Positions 23,552 through 34,894 of a stretch of DNA of 64,000 nucleotides are shown one piece after another. The stretch spans positions 25,289,725 to 25,353,724 of the forward strand of contig JBCFYV010011135.1 in NCBI GenBank assembly GCA_039000515.1, in the 5' to 3' direction. Position numbers and translations under genes: made by a program. Under the pieces are notes generated by a model. The model saw only the letters and a program-made list of their open reading frames with translations, searched no databases and was not told where the DNA came from. Position 1 is the first letter of the stretch. Each line of letters begins with the position of its first letter. This stretch comes from Timema cristinae (Eukaryota > Arthropoda > Insecta > Phasmatodea > Timematidae).

Positions 23552-23763
23552 GTAGCCCCGTGGCTTCTTTGGTGCTGACTGACAGCTTACAGCTGACTTC
23601 TGACAGTCAACATTTAGGTATATACGTAAATTTTTACTGTTAGAAGTTACAGCTGCTAAACACATGTTTTTGCAGACCATATGGTTCAACGTAGGGATAC
23701 ATAATTTGGTCTGGTAGCTTTTCAAAGCTGTCAAGTCAGCACCAAAGAAGCCATGGGGCTACT
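23552..23763. mobile_element. MITE G, copy 1
   Basis: Terminal inverted repeats of about 30 bases: left GTAGCCCCGTGGCTTCTTTG, right CAAAGAAGCCATGGGGCTAC. The interior is shared with 47936-48171 (GACAGCTTACAGCTGACTTC, GCTGCTAAACACATGTTTTT). It has no coding capacity, so it is a non-autonomous DNA transposon. Confidence 0.8.
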
Positions 23764-23875
23764 GTATCTTGTCTATGACTTGGTCCTACAAAAAATTAAT
23801 GAGCTTTATTAGTAACGATTGAAATAACTAGGACCTCTGACACACCCGGTAAAAAAAAGGGGGGGTACAAGCATG

Positions 23876-24316
23876 CCGTACCCAACCAACATACCCGCTT
23901 GTCGGACTCGCAATTACGCTTCTATTAAATACAAAATATACTGTCTACAATAAAAAGCCGTAAGATGTAATTTAAACCAATAGGAACAAACATCAAACAT
24001 GTCCATAAAAGTCAAATTGATTTTAATTGAAAACCCTGTATTCATTACTATAAATTTTCAAACGCTGTTGTCATTGACCAAATAACTTCATATTACTTGA
24101 TATTAGTAGTCCATCCATATTGTTTTTTTTATTGGCTGAACGCAAGCCAACGCAACTACATAAACGCAAGAGATGGACAATATGTTCATCTCCTTCCAAC
24201 AAGCTGGTCCGACAGTTCTAACATATGATTGTGTTTGCGTAAGCTAAGACAGACATAATTACGTTATTGTGTAGCTACGAGTCCGACAAGCGGGTGCGTT
24301 TGGTTGTAGACGGGCC
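23876..24316. mobile_element. MITE H, copy 1
   Basis: Both ends carry the inverted motif CCCGCTTGTCGGACTCG: forward near 23897, inverted near 24280. Outer ends are CCGTACCCAACCAACAT and, inverted, GGCCCGTCTACAACC. The interior matches copy 2 at 32436-33242. It ends about 30 bases before the 25-bp minisatellite starts. Confidence 0.8.
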
Positions 24317-24347
24317 ACAATAGACAATACATGGCATAGCAAACCCA

Positions 24348-27300
24348 CCATGTAAGAACCATGGCAGACCAAGCATGTAAGAACCATGGCAGACCAAGCA
24401 TGTAAGAACCATGGCAGACCAAGCATGTAAGAACCAAAGCAGACCAAGCATGTAAGAACCATGGCAGACCAAGCATGTAAGAACCATGGCAGACCAAGCA
24501 TGTAAGAACCAAAGCAGACCAAGCATGTAAGAACCATGGCAGACCAAGCATGTAAGAACCATGGTAGACCAAGCATGTAAGAACCATGGCAGACCAAGCA
24601 TGTAAGAACCATGGCAGACCAAGCATGTAAGAACCATGGCAGACCAAGCATGTAAGAACCAAAGCAGACCAAGCATGTAAGAACCATGGCAGACCAAGCA
24701 TGTAAGAACCATGGCAGACCAAGCATGTAAGAACCATGGCAGACCAAGCATGTAAGAACCATGGCAGACTAAGCATGTAAGAACCAAAGCAGACCAAGCA
24801 TGTAAGAACCATGGCAGACCAAGCATGTAAGAACCATGGCAGACCAAGCATGTAAGAACCATGGCAGACCAAGCATGTAAGAACCATGGCAGACCAAGCA
24901 TGTAAGAAGAACCAAAGCAGACCCAGCATGTAAGAACAATGGCAGACCAAGCATGTAAGAACCATGGCAGACCAAGCATGTAAGAACCATGGTAGACCAA
25001 GCATGTAAGAACCGTGGCAGACCAAGCATGTAAGAACCATGGCAGACCAAGCATGTAAGAACCAAAGCAGACCCAGCATGTAAGAACCATGGCAGACCAA
25101 GCATGTAAGAACCATGGCAGACCAAGCATGTAAGAACCAAAGCAGACCCAGCATGTAAGAACCATGGCAGACCAAGCATGTAAGAACCATGGCAGACCAA
25201 GCATGTAAGAACCATGGCAGACCAAGCATGTAAGAAGAACCAAAGCAGACCCAGCATGTAAGAACCATGGCAGACCAAGCATGTAAGAAGAACCAAAGCA
25301 GACCCAGCATGTAAGAACCATGGCAGACTAAGCATGTAAGAACCAAAGCAGACCCAGCATGTAAGAACCATGGCAGACCAAGCATGTAAGAACCAAAGCA
25401 GACCAAGCATGTAAGAACCATGGCAGACCAAGCATGTAAGAACCATGGCAGACCAAGCATGTAAGAAGAACCAAAGCAGACCCAGCATGTAAGAACAATG
25501 GCAGACCAAGCATGTAAGAACCATGGCAGACCAAGCATGTAAGAACCATGGCAGACCAAGCATGTAAGAAGAACCAAAGCAGACCCAGCATGTAAGAACC
25601 ATGGCAGACCAAGCATGTAAGAAGAACCAAAGCAGACCCAGCATGTAAGAACCATGGCAGACTAAGCATGTAAGAACCAAAGCAGACCCAGCATGTAAGA
25701 ACCATGGCAGACTAAGCATGTAAGAACCAAAGCAGACCAAGCATGTAAGAACCATGGCAGACCAAGCATGTAAGAACCATGGCAGACCAAGCATGTAAGA
25801 AGAACCAAAGCAGACCCAGCATGTAAGAACAATGGCAGACCAAGCATGTAAGAACCATGGCAGACCAAGCATGTAAGAACCAAAGCAGACCCAGCATGTA
25901 AGAACCATGGCAGACCAAGCATGTAAGAACCATGGCAGACCAAGCATGTAAGAACCAAAGCAGACCCAGCATGTAAGAACCATGGCAGACCAAGCATGTA
26001 AGAACCATGGCAGACCAAGCATGTAAGAACCATGGCAGACCAAGCATGTAAGAAGAACCAAAGCAGACCCAGCATGTAAGAACCATGGCAGACCAAGCAT
26101 GTAAGAAGAACCAAAGCAGACCCAGCATGTAAGAACAATGGCAGACCAAGCATGTAAGAACCATGGCAGACCAAGCATGTAAGAACCATGGTAGACCAAG
26201 CATGTAAGAACCGTGGCAGACCAAGCATGTAAGAACCATGGCAGACCAAGCATGTAAGAACCAAAGCAGACCCAGCATGTAAGAACCATGGCAGACCAAG
26301 CATGTAAGAACCATGGCAGACCAAGCATGTAAGAACCAAAGCAGACCCAGCATGTAAGAACCATGGCAGACCAAGCATGTAAGAACCATGGCAGACCAAG
26401 CATGTAAGAACCATGGCAGACCAAGCATGTAAGAAGAACCAAAGCAGACCCAGCATGTAAGAACCATGGCAGACCAAGCATGTAAGAAGAACCAAAGCAG
26501 ACCCAGCATGTAAGAACCATGGCAGACTAAGCATGTAAGAACCAAAGCAGACCCAGCATGTAAGAACCATGGCAGACCAAGCATGTAAGAACCAAAGCAG
26601 ACCAAGCATGTAAGAACCATGGCAGACCAAGCATGTAAGAACCATGGCAGACCAAGCATGTAAGAAGAACCAAAGCAGACCCAGCATGTAAGAACAATGG
26701 CAGACCAAGCATGTAAGAACCATGGCAGACCAAGCATGTAAGAACCATGGCAGACCAAGCATGTAAGAAGAACCAAAGCAGACCCAGCATGTAAGAACCA
26801 TGGCAGACCAAGCATGTAAGAAGAACCAAAGCAGACCCAGCATGTAAGAACCATGGCAGACTAAGCATGTAAGAACCAAAGCAGACCCAGCATGTAAGAA
26901 CCATGGCAGACTAAGCATGTAAGAACCAAAGCAGACCAAGCATGTAAGAACCAAAGCAGACCAAGCATGTAAGAACCATGGCAGACCAAGCATGTAAGAA
27001 CCATGGCAGACCAAGCATGTAAGAACCATGGCAGACTAAGCATGTAAGAACCAAAGCAGACCAAGCATGTAAGAACCATGGCAGACCAAGCATGTAAGAA
27101 CCATGGCAGACCAAGCATGTAAGAACCATGGCAGACCAAGCATGTAAGAACCAAAGCAGACCCAGCATGTAAGAACCATGGCAGACCAAGCATGTAAGAA
27201 CCATGGCAGACCAAGCATGTAAGAACCGTGGCAGACCAAGCATGTAAGAACCATGGCAGACCAAGCATGTAAGAACCAAAGCAGACCCAGCATGTAAGAA

Positions 27301-28171
27301 CCATGGCAGGCTAAGCATGTAAGAACCAAAGCAGACCAAGCATGTAAGAACCATGGCAGACCAAGCATGTAAGAACCATGGCAGACCAAGCATGTAAGAA
27401 CCATGGCAGACCAAGCATGTAAGAACCATGGCAGACCAAGCATGTAAGAACCAAAGCAGACCCAGCATGTAAGAACCATGGCAGACCAAGCATGTAAGAA
27501 CCATGGCAGACCAAGCATGTAAGAACCGTGGCAGACCAAGCATGTAAGAACCATGGCAGACCAAGCATGTAAGAACCAAAGCAGACCCAGCATGTAAGAA
27601 CCATGGCAGACCAAGCATGTAAGAACCATGGCAGACCAAGCATGTAAGAACCGTGGCAGACCAAGCATGTAAGAACCATGGCAGACCAAGCATGTAAGAA
27701 CCAAAGCAGACCCAGCATGTAAGAACCATGGCAGACCAAGCATGTAAGAACCATGGCAGACCAAGCATGTAAGAAGAACCAAAGCAGACCCAGCATGTAA
27801 GAACCATGGCAGACCAAGCATGTAAGAACCATGGCAGACCAAGCATGTAAGAAGAACCAAAGCAGACCCAGCATGTAAGAACCATGGCAGACCAAGCATG
27901 TAAGAACCGTGGCAGACCAAGCATGTAAGAACCGTGGCAGACCAAGCATGTAAGAACCGTGGCAGACCAATCATGTAAGAACCATGGCAGACCAAGCATG
28001 TAAGAACCGTGGCAGACCAAGCATGTAAGAACCATGGCAGACCAAGCATGTAAGAACCGTGGCAGACCAAGCATGTAAGAAGAACCAAAGCAGACCCAGC
28101 ATGTAAGAACCATGGCAGACCAAGCATGTAAGAACCATGGCAGACCAAGCATGTAAGAACCATGGCAGACC
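24348..28171. repeat. Minisatellite, 25-bp unit, about 150 copies
   Basis: The unit contains CCATGGCAGACCAAGC followed by ATGTAAGAA. Three main variant sites recur: CATGG or CAAAG, GACCAAGC or GACCCAGC, and an extra GAA before CCAAAG. Because 25 is not a multiple of 3, translation repeats every 25 residues. The unit has no stop on the minus strand in any frame, so minus-strand open frames of up to 583 codons arise as a by-product. These encode hydrophobic Cys/Trp/Leu-rich repeats and I do not call them genes. The right end runs directly into a SINE-like tail. Confidence 0.97.
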
Positions 28172-28200
28172 CGAACAGGAAGTAAGACACAGTGATAAAA
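28170..28200 (+). repeat. SINE A/B 3'-tail remnant at minisatellite end
   Basis: CCCGAACAGGAAGTAAGACA then CAGTGATAAAA matches the shared SINE tail (CCCGAACGGGTAGTAAGACG then CGGTGCTAA). The last minisatellite unit fuses with it through GGCAGACCC. Confidence 0.65.
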
Positions 28201-28235
28201 AAAAGGTTTTATTAAACTCTCTTGAAAATCTTTCA

Positions 28236-28585
28236 GGTGGGTGTATAGTGACCGCGATAAAAGTTCAGTGTTTGTTTGTTTGGTTTTTTTTGCAATTTTT
28301 ATAGCAACACTTTTATTTTTCCTAAATATATCAAATATTTATCCAGTGGAAACAAAGAGTTTAGTTTTCTTCACATGGTGATACCAACAGTTGTTGAATA
28401 TCTGTCAAGAGCATAGCGGCCTTTGACGAGAAACTTTTTAAATGAAGAGAAAAAGTTGTCATTAAATTCCAGGACACCCTTGACAGATATTCAACAACTG
28501 TTGATATCACCGTGTGAAGAAAATTAAACTCTTTGTTTATACTGGAGAAATATTTGATATATTTTGACGAAAAAGCGTTGTGGTT
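28236..28585. mobile_element. Foldback MITE F, copy 4
   Basis: Best preserved copy. The left arm has ACCAACAGTTGTTGAATATC and the right arm GATATTCAACAACTGTTGAT. Both arms extend through AGTTTAGTTTTCTTCACA and its complement to a T-rich end. The loop is AATGAAGAGAAAAAGTTGTC. Confidence 0.85.
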
Positions 28586-28773
28586 TGACGAACCTGGCCA
28601 CAGCCCGAGGCCTAGTAAGCATTGTTGACCCCATTGTCACGTTTCCACAGCGACATACCGAGCACATAAACATGCGGCAGTGTCGATTACCACCCGTCCT
28701 AACAAACAAACGTCGATGACCACAATAAAACAACAAAAAAACGACAAATGTATCTCAGATCGAGTTCCAAACG

Positions 28774-29239
28774 ATGGACAACCCTCGCTCGAAGATCACC
28801 CTGAAGGCACAGACGGAGCAGATGCTCCACAACGCCGTCCTAATCACCGAGGCGGCCTTGGACCTCAAAGAGAGGGCGTCGTCGGGGGAGAAGTACGTCT
28901 GCTACCTGAGGAGCCTCGCCGTCAGAGCCGGTAGGGTGATGACGGCGATGCAGAGTTCTTCGAGGACGTTCCTGGTGCTGGCGAAGAGGCTGACCGCGTC
29001 GGCGATCGTGGAACACGACGGTACTAACCTCGACCCGGCGATGTCGGCCTTGATAGAGGACTTCAGGAGACTTCTGACGGTTCTGGAGAGGGAACTAGAG
29101 GTCGACGACGAGGAGACAGTGGACGCCTATCTTTTGTCGGAAGATCCTCAAGGTAGAGAATTCACTCATCAGAGGTGGTCAAAACAGTCGATCGCGATAT
29201 ACCGGTTGATCGAGGTCGTTATTTTGGTCGATCGCCTTG
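28774..29239 (+). CDS. Coding exon of an unrecognised gene (exon 1 of two seen)
   Basis: A GC-rich open frame in AT-rich surroundings, strongly biased to G/C at third positions, which is typical of a real exon here. It starts MDNPRSKITLKAQTEQMLHN. The residues suggest long amphipathic helices: KAQTEQMLHN, LDLKERASSG, a hydrophobic AIYRLIEVVILVDRL near the end, and an acidic ELEVDDEETVDAY patch. A possible acceptor (ATCTCAG) lies just upstream at 28760, with the frame still open, so the ATG at 28774 may be internal. I end the exon at a possible donor, CTTG then GTGATA. Its phase (one base left over) fits the exon at 30825. If unspliced, the frame stops at 29265. An earlier donor near 29152 (CAAG then GTAGAG) has the same phase. 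I do not recognise the family. Confidence 0.62.
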
Positions 29240-29367
29240 GTGATAGATTGAGAGAAGAAAATTAAAGAGATGGTTTGCGGGTTGTTGTTCCCCCCCCCCC
29301 CCTCAATTGATGATTATAAAATCTTAATTATCGAAACTGTCTGACTGATGAACGTTTACAATCCTTC

Positions 29368-29624
<257 letters not shown>

Positions 29625-29684
29625 TTACAATTCTTCCTTCGTTTGTGCCATAGTAATTATTAACTCTCATTCGACAAAAGATCG

Positions 29685-29798
29685 GGTGACCTGGTGGTCT
29701 AGGGGTAAGGTGAAGTAAGGGTTTATCAATCAGATAAATCTGTGCCGGTACCGAGTATTGAACCCCGGACCCCCAAGCACATTAGTCCAACACCTTAA
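29685..29798. mobile_element. Rearranged SINE group A, two heads in opposite orientation
   Basis: It opens with a forward head (GGTGACCTGGTGGTCTAGGG). At about 29713 it switches to the reverse-strand SINE: AATCAGATAAATCTGTGCCG, then the B box complement TATTGAACCCC, ending at ACACCTTAA. The result is an inverted, internally deleted copy. Confidence 0.75.
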
Positions 29799-29987
29799 CT
29801 GGAAGAAATATGTTATTTTGACTATTGTACAGAGAATTTGAACTTTTTTTTTAGTTAATATATTGTGAAAATTCTAAAAATTTGATAAAATTCCCTGACT
29901 TATATGACTTTTCTCTGTTTAGGTTACTGAACACCCTGAAACGGAATGTTTTCGTTAAGGCTTTGATTATAAATACCGTTTATTTTT

Positions 29988-30165
29988 TATCGCCACGTCT
30001 TACTACCGGTTCAGATTATACGCATGTATGATAATTACTCTAGTTGGGTAGGAATAAGGAAGAAAGAGTTTTAGAGGTAATCTACCCCCGACCGGAATCG
30101 AACCCTGATCTCCCCGTCATTAACAGACCCGTCCAACAAGTCTTAGATGGTTTCATCACCAAGAA
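29988..30165 (-). mobile_element. SINE group C, diverged
   Basis: Reverse-strand tail (CCACGTCTTACTACCGGTTC), a shortened body (TTTTAGAGGTAATCTACCC) and head with B box complement GGAATCGAACCCTGATC. Confidence 0.6.
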
Positions 30166-30219
30166 GGTGGAAAAAATGTCAAGCTTGAGATATCTCTATT
30201 TTATTCGCTTCATTAAAAT

Positions 30220-30425
30220 ATTATTATTATTATTATTATTATCATCACATCTTACTACCCGTTCGGGTTATACGCACTTACGCTAATATGTAATGGTAGG
30301 GTGATTGTGAGATGAAATGGAGGACCTACAGTTTAACGTGGAATCCGAACCACGGTGGAGGCCTGGCATTCCCCACATTCACAAGATGTCTTGTCAGAGG
30401 TGAAGGAAGGGTTTGGTAATCAGAT
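30220..30425 (-). mobile_element. SINE group A, 5'-truncated with TSD
   Basis: From (ATT)n and CACATCTTACTACCCGTTCG to GGTTTGGTAATCAGA, lacking the tRNA-like head. The direct repeat TTCATTAAAATA flanks both sides (about 30209 and 30425). The truncated copy therefore inserted as such, as in target-primed reverse transcription. Confidence 0.88.
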
Positions 30426-30479
30426 TCATTAAAATAGCTTAGATATATTTCCAGAAATAAAAACATATGATAACTTTCC

Positions 30480-30790
30480 AAACTCCTCCCCCCCCCAAAA
30501 AAAAACCCCCAGCAAAACAAAAGATAAAAGGAAATTTTTTTTCAACGCAGAAAATTAAGGGAAAAATTTACATAACAATTTTTTTTTGTGTGGAAAAAAA
30601 AACCAAGGGTAAATTTTTCAAAATCAAAAATTAAAGGAACATTTTTTTCAACACAGAAAATTAAGGTGAAATTTTACAGAACAATTTTTTTTTTGTGAGG
30701 AAAATTTTTTTAGTTGTAATTTTCATGAAAAAAAAATAAGGGGCAAAATTTTTCAAAACAAAAAAAAAATTATGAGGAAAATCTTCCAAA
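30480..30790. repeat. Degenerate A/T-run repeat
   Basis: The order CAACGCAGAAAATTAAGG, AACAATTTTTTTTTGTG, then an A-run recurs about every 120-125 bases with drift (CAACACAGAAAATTAAGG in the next unit). It lies just upstream of the exon at 30825. Confidence 0.55.
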
Positions 30791-30824
30791 TAAAAAAAAA
30801 CGTCTTAAATCTCTCCACCCCAAG

Positions 30825-31213
30825 ATATCTCAAAGAGAATCGACAACCTAGAGGTGAAAAGGAAGAAACCTCCGACGCCTGGCGTCCTCCTAGCAGCTAA
30901 GACGTCCAAGACACCAGAGGTAGACGAGAGGTACCCGCAGAGCTGGTCCGGTGAGTCTCTAATCGACCTGGAGAGCACGACTCACCTCCCCCCTGTACCC
31001 GAGGACATGTTCGCCTGTTTCGCCAGACCTAGGGTCTGCAGCAGTCTGTCCTCTCTCAAGAGTCTGAAGAAGATGAAGATGTTCCTGCACGGTGGGACGT
31101 CCAGTTACGAGGATGAGCAAGAGGTGGAGCGAAAGACGCAGAGTCTGCTCTCGGAGGTGGGACTAGTCTCATGTCAGTTGGTTTGGAGGATGCCGTCGGT
31201 TGGGCACCCTTAA
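30825..31213 (+). CDS. Coding exon of the same unrecognised gene (exon 2)
   Basis: GC-rich open frame following a pyrimidine-rich tract and an acceptor, CACCCCAAG. Starting there, two bases complete the codon left by the exon ending at 29239. The product runs through ISKRIDNLEVKRKKPPTPG, then a Ser/Pro-rich and acidic part (WSGESLIDLESTTHLPPVPE), a Cys-containing MFACFARPRVCSSL, a basic SLKSLKKMKMF and EDEQEVERKTQ. It looks like a largely disordered, charged tail. The frame stops at 31213 but a donor-like GAG/GTGGGA at 31156 could end the exon earlier. The last residues look less coding than the rest. No family recognised. Confidence 0.58.
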
Positions 31214-31236
31214 TGTGGATTCACACGCTCGTCGAA

Positions 31237-32121
31237 AAAAAAGAAAGCAGAATCTGCGCAGTAATTCACTCACTTTAAGTTGACCCATGATGCATTGCAA
31301 CGCTAACTTAAAACAACTGATTATCAACATATTATTTTTTTCTAGTGGATAATCTTATATTTTAGATAATTCCCCGATGGATGTTTTCAAATTATAACGC
31401 TGTGTCGTGGCACAATCCAATACATCGATACACACGCTTTATATTAACTGGTTATTTCAAATCTCCTCACAACGGACAATGAAACTGTCTGCTCGCTTCT
31501 AGCTCTACAGCGCATGCGCACTGATTTGAGATGGTTAGTTCTGGGATTTGATTGGTTCTCCTGTGTCGAACATCTCAGGAAGAGCGGATTAAGTTGAGAA
31601 TAATTGAACTTCAGCAGAACAACTGTGGATTCATACATTCGTCGAATAAACTAGTGCAGAACATAAACGTGGTCACGTGACGCGCTCTAAGCCAATCACA
31701 AGATTTCCGCCTCATCGGCGCGAGCTCTTCTGCTGAAGTTCGAATATTCTCTACTTTGTCTGCTCTGCCTGAGATGTTCGGCACAAGAGAACCAATCAAA
31801 TCTCAGAACCAACCATCTTAAATCAGTGCGCATGCGCTGTAGAGCTAGAAGCGAGCAGACAGTTTCATTGGTTGTTGTGAGGAGATTTGAAATAACCCGT
31901 TAATGTAAAGAGTGTGTATCGATGTATTGGATTGTGCCACGACACAGCGTTATAATTTGTAAAGATTCATCGGGATAATGATATAGAATATATGATTATT
32001 CACTATAAAATAACATATGTTGATAATCAGCTGTTTTAAGTTAGCGTTGCAATGCATCATGGGTTAACATACAGCATGTGAATTGTTGCGCCCCTGAGGC
32101 AGATTCTGCTTTCTATTTTCT
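31237..32121. mobile_element. Large foldback element, arms of about 370 bases
   Basis: The ends GAAAGCAGAATCTGC and, inverted, GCAGATTCTGCTTTC bound two long inverted arms. The arms share CCCATGATGCATTGCAACGC, CGCTGTGTCGTGGCACAATC, TCCTCACAAC, GCTCTACAGCGCATGCGCAC and CTTCAGCAGA with their reverse complements. A spacer of about 110 bases (31615-31725) contains GTGGTCACGTGACGCGC. No open frame of note. It begins just after the exon at 30825-31213. Confidence 0.85.
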
Positions 32122-32435
32122 CTGAACGTTTTAAACAATATTTATAGGACTAGCTGATCCCGTAAACTAGTTTAGGGCACTACCGCTAGGAGCAGCTTGC
32201 AATGACGTCACAGAGGGATGCGCATGCGTGGACGGGAAGTCTATAGAAATGAAAGTATGAAGTATAATGTAAAATTCGCCATTACTGTTTTGTTAGCAAT
32301 TTGTCGTTTATTTTAAAGAAGGAGTTTACTAGATTTTATATTTCATAAGGTGGTTTATTTGTAAACTAATGGATTTAGTTAAATTTGATTGAATTTGATA
32401 TAAGAATTCCGCAGTAGAAAATCCGTTGTGTAATG

Positions 32436-33242
32436 GCCCCGTCTACAACCAAACGCACCCGCTTGTCGGACTCTTAACTACACAATAACGTAATTATGTC
32501 TGTCTTAGCTTACACAAACATAATCGTATGTCGGAACTGTCGGACCAGCTTGTCGGGAGGAGATGAACATTGTCCATCTCTAGCGTTTGTACTTGCGTTC
32601 ATCCAATAAAAAACAAACATGGATGGACTACTAAAATCAAATAATAAGAAGTTATTTGGTCAATGACAACAGCTCTTGGAAATGTATAGTATTAAATTTA
32701 GGATTTTCAATTAAAATCATATGTATTTAACCATTTAGGTGACCTGGCGCTCTAGGGGTAAAGTGTCAAACTTCTGTGGTGGGGGTCCGGAGTTCAATTC
32801 TCGGTCCCGGCACAGATTTATCTGATTACCAAACCCTTCCTTCACCTCTGACAAGACATGTATTAATCACAACTTGTGAATGTGTGGGAATGCCAGACCT
32901 CCACCGTGGTTCGGATCCCACGTTAAACTGTAGGTCCTCCATTTCATCTCGCAATCACCCTACCATTACACATTAGCGTAAGTGCGTATAAACCGAACGG
33001 TTATTAAGACGTGGTGCTAATAATAATTTAACCATTTAAATATTTGAGTTTTATTTAAAAACATTAATATGAATTTGACTTTTATAGTCATGTTTGCTGT
33101 TTGTTCCTATTGGTTGAAATTACGTCTTACGACTTTTGACTGTACAGTCTATTTTGTATTTAATAGAAACATAATTACAAGTGCGTTTGCGATTGCGTAG
33201 TTGCGAGTCCGACAAGCGGATATGTTGGTTGGGTACGGGCCA
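32436..33242. mobile_element. MITE H, copy 2, split by a SINE
   Basis: Ends GGCCCCGTCTACAACC and, inverted, GGTTGGGTACGGGCC, with inner CCCGCTTGTCGGACTC on both sides. The interior matches copy 1 in reverse. SINE A inserted at 32738-33026. Confidence 0.82.
32738..33026 (+). mobile_element. SINE group A, full length with perfect TSD
   Basis: Starts GGTGACCTGGCGCTCTAGGG and ends GACGTGGTGCTAATAAT. It is flanked by identical 13-bp repeats ATTTAACCATTTA at 32725-32737 and 33026-33038. Best example of a complete unit. It interrupts MITE H copy 2. Confidence 0.95.
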
Positions 33243-33389
33243 TAAGTGTGACGTACCGCTTTGAATCTTTTAGTTCTCGTCAAAAACTTTTGTGATGTCA
33301 TTCCACTTGCCAACATTAGAGTGGTATTTCTATATTCATCCCTTTTCTATGGAGCTATATGACTTCAAGCCTGATTACTTTAGGCCAAA

Positions 33390-34515
33390 TGACCTTCTGT
33401 GAAGCTGATGTTTAGGCTAAATAACTTTAGTCCAACTGTCCTTCTGTGAAGCTGATGTTAAGGCTAAATAACTTTAGTCCAACTGTCCTGTGAAGCTGAT
33501 GTTTAGGCTAAATAACTTTAGTCCAACTGTCCTTCTGTGAAGCTGATGTTTAGGCTAAATAACTTTAGTCCAACTGTCCTGTGAAGCTGATGTTTAGGCT
33601 AAATAACTTTAGTCCAACTGTCCTTCTGTGAAGCTGATGTTTAGGCTAAATAACTTTAGTCCAACTGTCCTTCTGTGAAGCTGATGTTTAGGCTAAATAA
33701 CTTTAGTCCAACTGTCCTGTGAAGCTGATGTTTAGGCTAAATAACTTTAGTCCAACTGTCCTTCTGTGAAGCTGATGTTTAGGCTAAATAACTTTAGTCC
33801 AACTGTCCTTCTGTGAAGCTGATGTTTAGGCTAAATAACTTTAGGCTAACTGACCTGTGAAGCTGATGTTTAGGCTAAATAACTTTAGTCCAACTGTCCT
33901 TCTGTGAAGCTGATGTTTAGGCTAAATAACTTTAGTCCAACTGTCCTGTGAAGCTGATGCTTAGGCTAAATAACTTTAGGCTAACTGACCTGTGAAGCTG
34001 ATGTTTAGGCTAAATAACTTTAGTCCAACTGTCCTTCTGTGAAGCTGATGTTTAGGCTAAATAACTTTAGTCCAACTGTCCTTCTGTGAAGCTGATGTTT
34101 AGGCTAAATAACTTTAGTCCAACTGTCCTTCTGTGAAGCTGATGTTTAGGCTAAATAACTTTAGTCCAACTGTCCTTCTGTGAAGCTGGTGTTTAGGCTA
34201 AATAACTTTAGTCAACTGTCCTGTGAAGCTGATGTTTAGGCTAAATAACTTTAGGCTAACTGACCTGTGAAGCTGATGTTTAGGCTAAATAACTTTAGTC
34301 CAGCTGTCCTTCTGTGAAGCTGATGTTTAGGCTAAATAACTTTAGTCCAACTGTCCTTCTGTGAAGCTGATGTTTAGGCTAAATAACTTTAGTCCAACTG
34401 TCCTGTGAAGCTGATGTTTAGGCTAAATAACTTTAGTCCAACTGTCCTTCTGTGAAGCTGATGTTTAGACTAAATAACTTTAGGTCACTGTCTTTTTGTG
34501 AGGCTGATATTTAGG
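33390..34515 (+). repeat. Minisatellite, 47/44-bp unit, about 24 copies
   Basis: The unit contains GTGAAGCTGATGTTTAGGCT, then AAATAACTTTAGTCCAACTG and TCC. A TTC indel separates 47- and 44-bp forms, and a rarer form reads GGCTAACTGACC. Edges at both ends are degenerate, so homogenisation is strongest in the centre. Confidence 0.93.
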
Positions 34516-34894
34516 CTAGATAACTTTAGACCAAATTACTTTAGGCTAAGTGACATATGATGAAATTAATTCTCAGGACAAATGACTTTAGGCCAAATAT
34601 TGAAACAGTATGAACTTTTGGTGTTTTTATTCATTCAAAAGATTAAGTGAAGTTTATTTTTAGGTCAAATGACAATATGCCAAATGACTTGTAGAGTTAT
34701 CTTTTAGGCCAATTGCCACATCCCATCTCATTATTAGTCGCATATTTACACTGTAATGGGGTGGATGAGGATAGACTTTATATAAAATACACTCAGTTTT
34801 GTGATGGACTATAGTTAGAAACCATAGAGAAAAAACACCTTGGTTCACTCGTTTGGGATTCAAATTTCGACCCTCCTGCCATTGATGAGCCAGA
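34516..34894. other. Decayed edge of the minisatellite and unassigned DNA
   Basis: Degenerate unit-like pieces (AAATGACTTTAGGCC) persist to about 34700. Nothing else is recognised. Confidence 0.4.

Noticed and set aside
24259..28190. Long minus-strand open frames (up to 583 codons) encoding repeats with GSYMLGLPWFLHAWSA
   Set aside because: They follow from a stop-free 25-base tandem unit read in every frame. There is no non-repeat coding sequence, splice site or promoter attached, so I do not call genes.
33390..34515. CRISPR-like array
   Set aside because: Units are contiguous with no unique spacers, and the context is an insect nuclear genome. It is a minisatellite.
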